Below are positions 36,601-51,600 of a stretch of DNA of 64,000 bases, piece after piece. Origin of the DNA: Lytechinus variegatus (taxonomy: Eukaryota > Echinodermata > Echinoidea > Temnopleuroida > Toxopneustidae); NCBI RefSeq assembly GCF_018143015.1, contig NC_054756.1, forward strand, positions 22,129,298-22,193,297, read 5' to 3'. A model generated the notes under the pieces. That model did no database searches and had not been told where the DNA came from. It saw only the letters and a program-made list of their open reading frames with translations. Made by a program: the position numbers and the translations under genes. Within the stretch, counting starts at the first letter, position 1. Every line of letters starts with the position of its first letter.

Positions 36601-39600
36601 AATACATGTAAATAGGTCAAAATATTAGATGTTGCACGAACAAGTTGTCAATAAATAACCATCCATCATAAAGTTTCACCATTCCTTCTACAAACCTGGC
36701 AAATGTGCTCCAGTTTACAAAAAGATGTCGCGTTTATGATTTGTAGGGCGCAAACGAGGTGTGTGTGGGGGTGGGGTGGTTGATAGGGCTCATTGATACG
36801 AGGGGAATGGGACGTTTCTCCCTAACTATAATGAAAATGGAGGCATTTAATGCCGTGAATGGAAATCGCCCCCCCCCCCTCCCACCCCCTTCCATTGCAA
36901 CCATATCGATGCTACGGTAGAAGGTCAACGGTTGTCAAACACAAGAATGCATTTTATTAGCCAATTAGATGGTATCATAAAACAATTTTCATGACTATAA
37001 TCACCTGATTATACGCCCTCATTACTTCGATGGTACCTTGACCTAAAACGTTGCGTTAAACCGATTAACGCTAGCGGTCTTTGATAAAAGGCTAATTTGG
37101 ATAATAAAGCATATATCTCAAACGACTAAATGATTATAATGTAATATCGTTATTATGTACACACCAACTTTAACTTGCCATTAACCCCTTTACAACGCGT
37201 TTCACTTTTGAAAGAGTACATGACTTATCTAAAATTTAAAATTAAAAAAAAGTTTTGAGCTTCTTTCCGTATTATTTTCATCAAACACTTTTTATATATA
37301 TATATTCTATTTTCCAAAGGGAATCGCTATTTTACAGAAGATCTGGAAGAGTTAGCATGTTGCTTCACTTTCAATTCGATTGACCCTCCTTTTCCCCTCT
37401 GGGTATAGTGAAGGGTAATATGTCATGTTTGTGGAGGAAAAAGTTGAAGGGAAAATCGTGAAATGAAGATATTTGAAACGATGAATAATGAGATGATTCA
37501 TCAAAATTCCCGTTTTTTCGGGCGATGCTTAAACAATTCCTCACTTTAATGAAGCTAATCAAAATCGACAACTTAACGTTTAAAAAAAATATATATATAT
37601 ATATTTTATAGAATGTATTAAATATGTGAATCGCGAAATCGCGACCCAATGGATGAATATAAATGATGCATACAACTAATTGGCTCATTACCTATTTCAA
37701 CTTCCTGACGCATAATGGTTGAGCGGTTTTTTTTTTGTTCATGTTTGATATTTTAATAAAGAAGTAAAAAAAAAATACCACGACAAAAAAAGTCCTCACT
37801 TAATCATGGACGGCAAATCTCCATGAAATATGTATTTATTTTAATGTCTCTCAAAGGGGAGGGGGCACGGACTGGGTGTACCCCCCCCCCCCGATCCGCC
37901 AGTGGCCACACTTGTCCCCAACGTTGAGAAATATCTTTAGGTCAATGTAAAATAAAGCATATCGAAACATTAAAGCAATCTTTATTGCGATATAGATTTG
38001 TGGTGCTCTAGTCTAACTCGGAGGGTGACTCAGTAAAAAAGTTGTGTTTACACTTTGAGCTTACTGCGATGATGCGGGCCATTCGCCTTGTTTACTATGT
38101 TATATTACTTCAACAATGTCAAAATGAGGTCGCGTGTAACCACTTTAAAAAGTCGAAAGTAAAGTCTGTAAACCAATGAATCCAATTTAAAGGCATTAAC
38201 TAGTTACATCCTATTAGAAAATGTCTTTCAAGTGTTGATTGAATCAATGGAAAGTAAGTAAAAAAAATGCCAAAAAGATCAGAAAGATAATAAGGATAGG
38301 ATTTCAGTTTTTAGAAGCGTACACAAAGACGCTCAACACTTGAGTTAGTTTTGTTGTTTTTTATCATAACGCAATGGAAGTAATTAACCAAGTTTTATGA
38401 TACCAATTTAATTATTTTATCATGAAAAAGTTCGACATTTTGTTTAACAGCTGCGTGACGTGACGGTATTTTATTCACAACTCTAAGAAGAATAATATGA
38501 AAATTATTGACTTTCAAAATGTGTTATTTTATTATCTGTAACCCTTAACTTGGATGATATATTCTGTTCGCGTTACAAAATGCACCTTTAACACTGATTG
38601 GATAGTAGTTACTACATGTAGGTCAGGGGTCTCTTTTGTGCAATTATTAGCCATTTTCAAAATTTAATAATTTTGGCAATTTTCTGATTTGACTATAATA
38701 CAGCCATTTCTTACCAGAATGTACTTTTAATAATATCGGTCACCCCCATCTGACTCTAAATCTAGTCATCCTCGACCTGTTATGTGTATACATTGTACAC
38801 AGCAAAAACTGTGGTGTTAAGCGGTGTACATAGAGGACCACACCAGTTATCTTACACCGGTGTTAAATTGGTGGTGTTAGTTTTACACCTATAGGTGTTA
38901 TAACAACACCTATGGTTGTTACATTTACACTCTTTGGTGTTATATTCAATCTCTAGGGTGTTATTTTAACACCTCAGGGTGTGGTCCTCCATTAACACCA
39001 ATTGCTGTCAGTTTTAACACCACAGTTTTTACAGTGTATACAAAACTTACTAAATGTAATCGACCCAAACTGAAGCCCTTTAACTCTTTCAATACTGGGC
39101 CACATGATGACATCACAAGTGCAGTATCAATTTTGCGGTGCACTCGATAAAATAAACGTTAATGTGACGTCACGTTTGTATTAGGTATTAGCATCTGGAT
39201 GTCGACAAATTTACTTGGGTGGGACACTCCGTGCATTTCTGATGACGTTTACAAAAGTAGTTGTGACGTAACAGGAAGTGTTTTGATTTTCTAATTTGTC
39301 TAGAAGACTGTAGATATCTCAATGAAAGCTTAGAGATTAAAATCTAGACATACAAAACCATATTCGTATTTCCGTCTCCGTCATCTGGGATTTAAATGAC
39401 ATTTTAGTTGTATTTAACACTTTGTTTATGAATAAAATGTATTTTGGCATGTCTAAGTTTGCATCTAGTGGAGCATTGTGGCCCAGTGGATTAGTCTTCG
39501 GACTTTGAAACAGAGGGTCGTGGGTTCGAATCCCAGCCATGGCGTAATTTCCTTCAGCAAGAAACTGATCCACGATGTGCTGCACTCGACCCAGGTGAGG

Positions 39601-42600
39601 TAAATGGGTACCGGTAGGAAGTAATTCCTTACATTCCTTAAGAAGCTGTGTGCGCTATGAACGCCTAGCTTAGCCGGTAATATAGGAGCGCCTTGAGCAC
39701 CTAACAAGGTGGAAATGTGCGCAATATAAATATCCTATATTATTATCATTATTATTGTTTCCCCACAAAATAAAGTCAACGTGAATGATAATTGATAAAT
39801 GCATTTCAAGTGTACTTTGCATTCAACGTAAGCAATAAAAAAGGTTATACCTTATACCATGAAATAATGGATACAAAGCCATATGAAACATATTGTGATG
39901 TAACATTGTTTCAATTTTTTTGTTTCAAAATAATATTATTTTTTCAGAGTGCGACAACCTTCATGTTTTAGTCGACATGATTGAATGAACATTTACGATT
40001 ATTTGATATGATCATTGATCTACTACTTTTATGTTGATAGATTTTAGAGCTGTCTTCTTAGGATTGTTTTTTTTCTCTCTTTCAAATAAAATAAAACGAT
40101 TGGAAATAAAAGGAAGCTGTAAGTATGCTAAAAGTTAGGCCACAATGCATGCCTGGAAAATATTTGTTGATGCCTAATAAATTTTTCACATCATTTATTT
40201 GAAAAAAGGTTAATTATTTTGATTGTAATCCTTTATGTTTGGATTTGAAGTCAATAAAAATAAACTTGAAACTTCATTTCCCTTTGGAGGGGTGGTATAT
40301 GTATTCTTTTTTTTTCTTTTCAAAATATAATTTTTACTCATTTTCTTTTTCATGTTTTTGGTGTGGACCGTCCGTTTATCATGCATCTTGATTCGTCACA
40401 CATGTTTCTTTTATTGTGCGCTCTTCAACTGTTCAACGAATTAAAAATCTGAAAAAGAAGTCCTCAGATTTCATTGCAAAACTTGACCTTAGCTTAAACA
40501 CCGCTATGAAATTTAACCCATGATGCATATTTGAAAAATATGCTTGAAAAATTTGATGGTACAGATATGTTCAATATAAATTTGCACTATTGCCCGCCCT
40601 GTCAAACTTTATTATAGCGTAGTCTGCATATTTCAGACATGACTTTGATTGGGACTGTAGGTTGAGCTGATTTCCGTAATTAATTTGCCTCCATCGTGTT
40701 CAATTGATGGCCATCCTTGAGTAATTAATCGCAAGTAGGACCTAAATCGGAACTAAGGATCGTATACGAAGAACTATTGAAGGCAAAATGTATATAGAAC
40801 AAAATTGTTCAATCTCAATGATGCGGTATGACTGAGATGTAGACTAGTTCAAGTGTATACTATAATCGTGGTAATTATGAAGCCGACACCCTCATGACTA
40901 TACACAAAGCACGGAACCCGAACAAGAATGACGTTGCACAAATAAAATATCATTTACTCAAGTTTAACACGTATAAGTTTGTTTTTTTAAGTTGAACTTT
41001 TTCTTCATTTTTAGAAGATAAGGATTAGGGATGCAAGGCCAAACAATTCTTAGTAGATTCCCTCTTTTCCACACACATTTGAATATACTTTGTGCAAACT
41101 TATGTTAGAATAGAATTACGCTTTTGTACAATGATTATCACTTGATCTGTACTTGATTTTATATATCGTGTTTGCTTTGTTTTTTATGTATATTTGTTAT
41201 AGAAATGAATCTTGAAACTTGAATCCACTCATGTTCGGCTGATAAGAGTAGGTGAATAAATTGGAAAATCATTTTTTATCATTATTTTTATTATATTAAT
41301 TTTTATTGTTATTGTCATCATTATTTTCATTATTGTTATTAGTGTTATTATTATTATCATCATCATTTTTAAAGTATTTTTATTCATTATGACTAATACA
41401 TCTGAACATGAAAATATCCACCCCCTCTTCTTGGCGACAAAAGTCACAATTCAGAAGATAATTGTTTGTTTGAATGTAGGCCTATATATTTATATTGATG
41501 ATTGGATTTTTGTTCTTTTCTTTTTTTAAGACGTCATTCCTTGATCTGACTATTGCTGGAGATTGTACATCGCTTCGCAAAGCACGAAAACACATTGCGT
41601 ATTTCATTTTAGAAAGGCAAATGAATATCAACCTTTCTTTTAGTAAAACATTGAAAAGGATGGTCCGGACTGAGAGTGTCTATAACTAAATAAATAGAGT
41701 AGAATTCACTGAGCAAAATGCCGAAAATTTCATCAAAATCGGATAACAAACATGACAAATAACAAAGTTATTTTAATTTTAAAGTTTAGCAATAGTTTGT
41801 GAAAACAGTCGTCATAAATATTCATTAGGTGGGTTGATTATGTCATATCCCACTTGTTCTTTTGTATTTTCTTATATGAAACTAGGTTTATTCAAAATAT
41901 GATTTTATGTAATAACTTAAGAAAACGGAAAGGTGGGATGTGACATCGTCAGCCCACCTAATGAATATTCATGACGACTGTTTTCACAACCTATTGCTAA
42001 ACTTTAAACTTCAATAACTTTATTATTTGTGATCCGATTTTGATGATATTTTCGGCATTTTGCTTAGTGAATTCTTCTCTATGTATTACGATATAAATAT
42101 TTTCAGCCCGGACCATCCCTTTAAGACAACCTGACTGCATGGCTTGCGTCGCCGTGCCGAAGAAAACAAAAAAAAAATCCTGAGGTAGACATCATAAATG
42201 CCTACAGAATGACGTTTATGATCTTCCATTATAAACATGATAAGGGTTCAACGGATGTATCAATATCCTTGCCCCCTCCGGATAGCTGGGCGGGGCAGCT
42301 CTTAAGGAACCCCCTGTATTGAAATGAGATGTTCCCCAGCGCAAAGAATACATTGTGATTGCTCATATTTTCATTTCATTATAAAGTTGCCTTGTATTGT
42401 TCGGGAGCTGGGGGATGGGGCGTCTTTCCTTAACAAAATGAATTTCATGTTTGGTTATCAGACCAAATGCAGACATGGAAAATGTGTTATGACGTGAGTA
42501 TCGGGATGAAAGGGCAAGGAAATTGGTGACCTCTTGTTTTTTTTATTATCAGATTGATTCCCTAATTATTATTAATACTATTAATAATATTAATAATAAT

Positions 42601-45600
42601 AATGATAATAATATAGGATTCGTATAGCGCACGTATCCACCCTTTGATTTCGACTGTACATGTGATAAATTGACAGACACGTTTTATCCAATCGTGACTT
42701 TGTTCGTACAGGAGTATGAACTAAGCTACAGTAGTCTACCGATTCCGGTGCTAACAGCTTTTTGAGGAATTACTTCCTGCCGGTACCCATTTATATTACC
42801 TTAATTGAGTGCAGCACAATGTGAGTTAATTTCTTGCTGAAGGAAAACACGCCATGGCTTGGAATCGAACCCACGTTCCTCAGTTTAAAAGACGGGAGTC
42901 TTAACCACTAGACCACGACGCCCCCACACTAGTTACTCCGTATCCTGTACAGGATCAATTGACGGTCATGTTTTATCCAATCATTGAATTTGCTAATACC
43001 GGAGGTTTGTGAAAAGGGATCACTAACGTGGGGGCGGGGAGGGGGGGGGCGGCTTTTCTTGTCGATTCGTTTGGCAGACGTATCGTTGAAGCCAAATTTA
43101 ATTTTAGTCAAATTGCTTTGCTTTGAATCGATGTCAAATCATGAGCGATACAGATGAATAATATCCATAGAGAATCATGTTTTAAAGAAAGACGGCTAGG
43201 ATTACAACAAAGGGGAATTGACAGAAAGATTGTGAGCCATTTGCTGGGAAATACTTTAATTTTGAAACAATCGTAGAATGGGTTTGTTCGTTTATTTGTC
43301 ATTAATAATGAACATGATTTGAACCACAACCATGGTTACCCCTGAATGTGAGGACTGATTTAGCTTCAAGCACACCCCCCCCCTCCCCCTCCACCCCCGA
43401 TGCTTCCTGATAATGTCCAAATTACCCTGATAAATATCCGCACGCAAGTTGCAAATTCAGCTCGAATTAATGTATATTTTCTTATCATGAAATTACGTTT
43501 TTCTGAGTATCAGCCTATTCGGTCTATCGTGCAAATACAAAACAATGGATAACTTTGAAACGACGTACTTTGCAGACAGAACGTAAGAGATTTGTTTTAA
43601 AAGATGCATTTTTCACGCTTTAAACATGTTAAACTTCCCAGCGAGAGCGTCTTGTGTGGCAAATGTGGGAGTAAAATATTTCAAGCTCACCATGCCATCA
43701 CCATCCCCTGTACATGTGTATGTCATCCATGGTTAAAGGGGAAGTTCACCCTGACAAAAAGTTTATTGTAAAAATAGCAGAAAAAATAATAAAAAATATT
43801 GCCGAAGGTTTGAGAAAAATTCATCAAATAATTAAAAAGTTATTAGAATTTCAATTATATGATTTGTGACGTCATATGCGAGCAGCATTCCTACATAGCG
43901 AATGGTAAAAAATCAATGAAATGTCATTTTCTCAGAAAATTGAAAATGGTTTTCACTGTACCTTTTGAATTTCAATAGACCAATCATTTCACACCCGATC
44001 ATGAATAAAAAACAAAATTAAGTCATCAGGAACCATACAAAATTTGAAATTCATGCATTTTATATTACATAACACATGGGGCAGCTGCTCGTTTATGACG
44101 TCACAAATCCAAAACTTTGAACTCTAATATCTTTCTTACTCTTTAACGGATTTTCCTCAAACCTTCACCAATATTTTTTACTATTTTTTCTACTATTTTT
44201 ACAACAAAGTTTTCTTCAGGGTGAACTTCCCCTTTAAATAATCACACGGTACATTTTGGTTAGAGTTTGGACTTGCGCCACTGTCAGGCACGATATACAA
44301 CGTTTACCAAGTAGAGATCAGAATGTTTGGGGACGGTAAAGTGTCGCCGAATTTGAAGTACAGTCCCGGGGGGCCACTTCCATCCACGAGTGGATACCAT
44401 GCGCGACCATGGGGTCTCGAAAAGCACCCTTAACACGTAATTTCTATATTCAGAAAATGCACCCCTTAACAAGTATTGGCGTGTGAATTAAACCCTACCC
44501 TTAACAAGTATTGGAAACAAAACGAAACTCTTGGCAAATATTCCCTGAAATGAACCCCTAAACAAGTAAAGAAATGTTTTATTGTTACGGGTCCTTCGGT
44601 CATCGGCTTTACTTTATTTGGTTTAGTACGACCCCACCTTCTACACCCCGCGCAAATCGGACCCTAAACACGAAGTGTTTGGGGCAAAAAGGACATCCTT
44701 TATATTAACATTTTAATTTTGTTTTATCATCCCCGCAAATTCGACCCTAAACAAGTAATTTTCCTAGCGAAATAGATTTTTGTGCTTTTGACACCCTTAT
44801 CACGTTACGTACGTAACGTGCCGTATCGTGAAAAAGACATCCTTTTTACGTGTTTTTTTGGTCGCGCATGGTATCCACTCGTCAATGTAAGTGCCCCCCG
44901 GGAGAACAGTTAAATACCACCTGCATGACCTGGGTCCCGTTTTACAATGGACTTGCAACTACCATGGAAACCTTGATTCTGATTGGCTACTGGGCCATAT
45001 TACCATGGTAGGTGCCATCATGGCAAAGTTACAATAGTTACAAATCCTTTGTGAAACAGCGGGCCCAAGGTCCATTACGTCCATCACCCAACTAACTGGT
45101 GCAACCGACAAACACGTGTGTTCATTTGTTTGTTGTTTCCAAACTGTGATAGTTTTATTAAACTTTTCATATGGTCGAAAAAATGTAACTGTTGTCGACG
45201 CCAGCCCCCTATATTCCAGAATATATGGTTGTTTTATACAACTACTAAATTTTCCCATGTTAGAACTAAAAAAAAAACAATCACCAGTCATTAACATTCC
45301 TGATATGAGCATGGACATAATAGGTCCATGATATGAATATCCCGCCCTGTAGATACAGGCGACAGTCGTGGCATTGCAAATCGCAAAGGGGGAAGCGCGT
45401 AACATCATTTGTTTTATATTTCCTGCATGAATTATGCTGGGGCAATAAAACCCTTCCAACAAAATGAAGTCGGCGACTGCTTCAGGATTTCATGTGTACA
45501 TAATGCAGCGAAGGGATATAGTAATGGCGAGGGTCATACTTTGAGGACATAAATTGAACCAATCCTAACTGAAACACAGGTACTAGGGGAAATCAAACCA

Positions 45601-48600
45601 ACCATTCTTTTGCCACCGTGTGTTCCCAGAGGCGTAGCCAGATAGCCACCCCTCATACTTTGAGAGAACCATGATGTATTTTTTTCTCCTTTTTCTCTAA
45701 CACGGTATTCACGGATCTACGTCATGGTATTTAAGTGCACATCTGTGGTATATATCTCAGAAAAGGGCCCCACTTGCTAGCGGGAGGGGGCTCTAAAAGG
45801 GCAAAAGTGAGGACCAACCCTATTCTCATTCAGGCTACTTACATTGTAACACATTTAAGAACCTTGGGTCGCCCTATGGATTCCTCATAGGGATGTAGTT
45901 ACTTGTTTTTGTGAAGGGGACAAGGGGTGGCGAATCCCCGTAGAGAGCTCCTCTGCAGGACTCTTACGATTCAGACTACATGTACAAAAGGCTACTTGAT
46001 CTCAGTGAGCGTCAGTTTCCCAATACGTGTCATCCTCCTCCTCTCTGCGGACAATCCTAAGCCAACTCCTAGATCAGGCAGGCTCCCGGAAGTGCGGTGG
46101 TGATGGGATGTCATTGAGAACGCGCTTAAGAGCAAGGGTGTACTTCCGGTGTGTTGAGTGATCCGTTCTGACGGCCGAGCAAAGACTTAACCCTCTCAGC
46201 TTCAATGGCCCGAGATTCAATCGATGCGTTTTGTGTCCTACATGTTCGTTGCAAACGCTTTGCCAATTGGTACTGGCAGCAGTGTATTTGATGTCGCCAT
46301 GTTCAATAATAATATAATAATAATACAAGTAATAATAACAGTATGCAACATTTATATATCACTTAATACATATGTTTCTAAGGGCTGCATACTATTACCC
46401 CGGCCTTAGCATGGTTACTCGAGCATTCAAGGAATTCCTTCCTACCGGGTACCCATTTACTAACCTGGGTAGAGAGTGGCAAATGCATATGAACGCCTTG
46501 CCACCGGACGCGAGTGTTACGGTGGGAATGGAACCAGGACCTTGAGGTTCAAAGTCTGGAGACATGTTCAACATCCATTCATATATAATTCTATGACAAA
46601 ATATTTTATTTGAGGCCACTGAGCCATCTCACTTGTCTTCCATGCTAAATATTCATGAAACATAATCCTGCGTTGCGTTTCATGAGTCTGACTTTTTTTG
46701 TATGATTATACTGGATTCTCATAAGGTGTAATCCCTACGCATGGTATGATCCGTTTGTTCCTCGGGAAGGCCTAAATTAAAAACCACCCTCCTGCCATCT
46801 GATCATGTACTAATTTGCCCAGGTTCTACGGTTATATAGTATTATCTAGCATATGCATTGGCTTCGTATTGAATCAGCATTAAATAAAACTTATTTTAAA
46901 AAGCTATCATTCATTTTCAGCATTAGATTCATTCGAAATAAATAATATTATTAAGCATCCACACGATCCGATTGTTGCCTTTGTATTCAATTTCCTCCTA
47001 ACTTTTCAATTTGTTTGTTCCATATCAAAATTTGTAAGTATATAGCGGGCACCATACTGGTGACAAACATGTACATCGATACGTTGCCGTTTTACCACAG
47101 ACCAGGGATGTGACAGGGGGACTGAATGATTCACAATTACGTCATCTGCATCAATGATCCAACAGACGAACCCTTGTCATCACCTGCTCGACTTGAGACC
47201 TATAATCATATTTGATATCTTCTCAAACGGTTCTTAAATCTGAATCGCCGCCCGATAATCCAATCAATTTTCGGGTTTCTCGTCATTTGTCGGTATTTTC
47301 TTTCTCGCAATCAAGTAATACCGGGGGACCTGCTGCTGTCCATTCATATACCAGTCATGGCGGCTAAGGTGCCTTCGTGCTATTATTTGTCTTAGGGAGT
47401 TTTTCATGAAACAAAGTGTGCGATTTGGTTTTAAGCTAACAAAATCTCTTCATCGTCTTTGTTCAGAGCAAATTTATTAGTGAAAATCGCTGACATTAAA
47501 CTTCATAAAAATGATCCCCCAAACGTAACTTTCAAAATCGTGGCCGGATCATGTCCCACCATAAAAGCTAAAGATGAGGATTTTAATATCGGTCATGTTG
47601 ATGTATGATTTTCAATCGAAATAAAATGAAATGATTTTCCTGCAATCATTTGAGGTTTTATAATGTCAATATTATAGGAAAGGTCTAAAAGGCCTATTCA
47701 TTGTGTGTAAGCAAAAAGAAAATCAATGAACGCCCCGGTTCCTTCAAGCGAAGCATAAACTATCAGAGTAGATGTTAGCTTGAACAGGTGATATGATGGG
47801 CAACGATCTTGGACGTGGCATGTCCGTCCCCTTGCATTCTCCAAATGAACTCAAAAGATCGCAAAACAGGTGCATGCGACCAGCCCCCTCCTCTCCTTCT
47901 CTCTCGAGCAGACGAGACGGGTAAACAGCTGGTCCACGGCTGCCAAGTCATGCACACTATGTCAACGTGTAATCGGAACTTCCGTAACATTTTCTGTCAC
48001 GTGATCGGATTCGACCAATGATTCTGCAATATTGGCAAAAGTCACAGTTTGGGCAGCAATGCTAATGAATTGGCCTCATGTTTGTAGATGTTACTTTAGA
48101 ACAGTGGGTTATTTTTCCAAAACATTTATAAATTCTTTGACATTAAATCGATTTATAAATTCTTTGTAAAGAAAATAATATACCTTTCAAAATCATCGAG
48201 GTTTCATATCTCGAGAGTATGGCTGAGGAAATATAGAGTTTCTACAAAATAATAGGTCGCTACAACCCGGTAACCAATTCGTTTTCTGAAAATTTGACCG
48301 TCAATTGAGAGCCTTAGCAGCTGACCACGGCACCCCCACTATGCTAACGTTACCTAATATCGCTATGCGATGATAGCATTAATAATAATTATAATAATTA
48401 AAGTGGTTATGACCATGATGACGATATTTAAAGATAATGCACTCTGAAAACTGAGAATGTAAAAGACCAATGCCATGCGCATATAGTGGCATGTTGCATA
48501 AAATGCTCCAATCAAACGCAACTCCAACAAATAAAAACGCGTTTAGGGGTTTTGCACTCGCTATACTTAGTTTCGTTTGCTGGAGGGGCTGCAACGGATA

Positions 48601-51600
48601 GTTATTACCAGGGGCCGCGGAACGGTTTTCAAAGTGGGGGGGGGGGCTGAGCCAAAAGTGGGGGGGGGGCTGAACATGCTAAAACTCACAATTGTATGGT
48701 CATTTTTGCGTTTTTGTACACAGTTTTGGCAAAAAGTGGGGGGCTGAAGCCCCCCCCCCCGCCCCCCCCCCCGGTTTCGCGGCCCCTGATTACAATCCTA
48801 AATCTAACCCTTTTCCCTCTGAGATAATTAACACACCGGCAACCGTCACAGGACTGTGTCGTGTCACCCAACCGGTCCCCAGGCCATTTTGTCCAAATTA
48901 TGCTGCATTATTCGCACTAAAGGCCGGGTAGGCAGTCGGAAACCTTTCAAAAGAAGTAACTTTTGACGAAGGCCCTTTGCTCGCAATAAAAACAAGAATA
49001 GCATCCTTTACGAGATACCCGGCAAAGAGGATCAAAGTAAATAGGGGTTCGTTAGCTTCCAGAAAATATCACCGTGAAACACGTTGGACTACAAAGGAAT
49101 TAAGCAAACAAGCAGTATTTAGGTCCTCGAGAACCCTAATGAATGGGAACCCGCAAAAGGAGAATTACAGAAATGGCGACAAGTAAACAAGTAAATAAGC
49201 ACACTTTCTTGAAGATTTGTCTGACTGATTTTCCAATAAGTGTCAAAGGAAATACCCGCTTATGAATGTCTAAAGAGTGCAGCGGGTAGGGTTAAAATAC
49301 GGACATCGTATGAAAAGAACTTTGTCTGTGTACTCCAAAGCATTTTCCGCAAATAATAATACCATAGGAGTGCACAATTAAGGGCTTGATTCGATTTTTT
49401 TTTTATTTTTAAGAGGGTACATGTAACTGAATGAATGAGGACGTTTTACAGACGGAAACAAAAATATAGAGATTTTGGGACCATCTTCCCTGTCACGGAA
49501 CATCATCTGCCTCTGTTGTAAACAACCCCAGTTAATTCTATCCTCCAGTCTGAGTGCATGGTTCTAATTATAATACTCATTCTATCGTTATTGTTATGAT
49601 TATTATCATTATTGATATTACTATTATCATTATTATTATCATTATCATCATATAGTAGTAGTATTGATATTATTATCATTATTATTATCATTATCATCAT
49701 ATAGTAGTAGTATTGATATTATTATCATTATTATTATTATGCATCATCATCATCATCATTGCCATTAGTAGTAGTAATAGTGGTAGTATTAGTAGTAGTA
49801 GGATCTTTATCATTATATTGTTATCATTATTATTAATGAAAATACCGGAAGGACGTTGGATTACGATGGACCCTACTAAATAGGGTCTGTGTCCGAATCC
49901 ATATCAAAAACACCGTTCGATTTCCATATGCGATACAGAATTACGTTAGCAGTTTGTTTATGTATCGACAATAACGAGTCCCATAGACATAATAGAAAGT
50001 TATTACAAAAATGTGTAGTACCACAGGAGTCTTTACTTGGACCTTTAATATCTTATTTGCATTACTGCATATTACATTTGCTCTTATTTCACTTCCCCTG
50101 TTGCAAGAGACTCCCAAGTCATTACTGCCATTTGTTTCATACTTGGTGGACAAACCTCTGAATAAATGTAATTTCATGTGATAAAATACAAAATGATACG
50201 TAACAATATGCATAAAATCATTTCACCGAAACGTTGCCAAACCGTTCAAATTGTCATAACCTTGTTAACTTTTGTCCGATTTCATTGATATTTTCAGGGT
50301 TTTGTTTGTCTGATTTTAATTTATCTGTACAAATTATACTATTTTCATCCTTGAGTATACTTGTAACATGTTTAATGTCGATTTTTCATTCTTGATAATA
50401 ATTGTATAGGGAATTTTTCTGGAATATTTAAAAAAAGAAGTACGCATTACCGGGCAGTTCTACCCTTTTTAGTGATATTTCACAATGCTGTCTACCTAAT
50501 TCTCTCGCTTTGAGTATAAAATGTTCAGAGGTCCTTTGTTTCTTTTACAGTTTAGCTTGTTAGTAATAATTATAATAGTAATAAAAATAACAGTTATAAT
50601 AATAATAACACTAATAGTAACATTTATATAGCGCTTATTACACAACAAAAACTGCGGTGGTAACCGGTGTACAAAGAGTACCATACCACTTTTTTACACC
50701 TGTGTTAAATTGAAAGCGTTAGTTTAACACCTTTAGGTTTTATTACAACACCTTTGGTTGTTACAGTTGACACCAACTGGTCTAAGTTTTAACACCACAT
50801 TTTTTACAGTGTACACGTTGACAAGTTTTGCATTGCAATTTATATTACCATGGTCATCGGATCATTGCATGCCCGCAAATAATGTAATGCCTTTCTCCAT
50901 TCCCTTGGAGTATTCCAACACGAATTCCAAGACTCAGTTGCTAGGCATCTTGCATAGGCTTTCGCGTCCTACCGGAAAACCATTTATGATTAAACAACTG
51001 GAAAGAGAGTGGCAAATCGTGGATTCACGCCTTGCCAAAGGACGCAAGGCCGCGGTGAGATTCGAACACACAACCCTCAGATTGCAAGGCGAGAGTCAGA
51101 ACCGCTTCACCACGACGCTTTCACAAACCCTGGAGTGATAATGAGCATTCATTTGAACAAATAAAAACGTTAAAAATGATATATGTATGTTATACAGAAT
51201 TGAGATTATTGTCATTAATTCATTATTCAAATACATATATGGTAATAAGGTTCGTAACCCGTGTAAACCGATGGAAATATCGAAATGCAGGCTTTTCCCT
51301 ATAATCCCTACAGACCAATCCTTCTCTGCTAAATAAAAAAATACAAGAGAACATTCATCATTAAATGTTCCTCTTAAAGTGGAAACTCTCGAACCTTTTG
51401 AAACTGGACAAGAAAACCTATTCAAGTGATATTTTGCAACCCTGTAATTTTCTTATTAAGCACATAATGAGACAGGAAGATGAGCTATTATCGTTCGCAC
51501 AATGGTTGGGCCGGATTATTGGAGATGATACCCTGACGGATCAAAACCGCGTTTTGTCCCAATCCTGCTATCCAACAGTTACATACTTCTCAAGATGCAC

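Noticed and set aside
44959..45462. Reverse-strand frame of 167 residues, the longest single-exon frame in its area
   Set aside because: Its end lies in a small foldback repeat, no domain is recognisable, and composition is not coding-like.
50758..51138. Plus-strand frame of 126 residues
   Set aside because: It translates the end of a MITE and the reverse complement of a tRNA-derived SINE.
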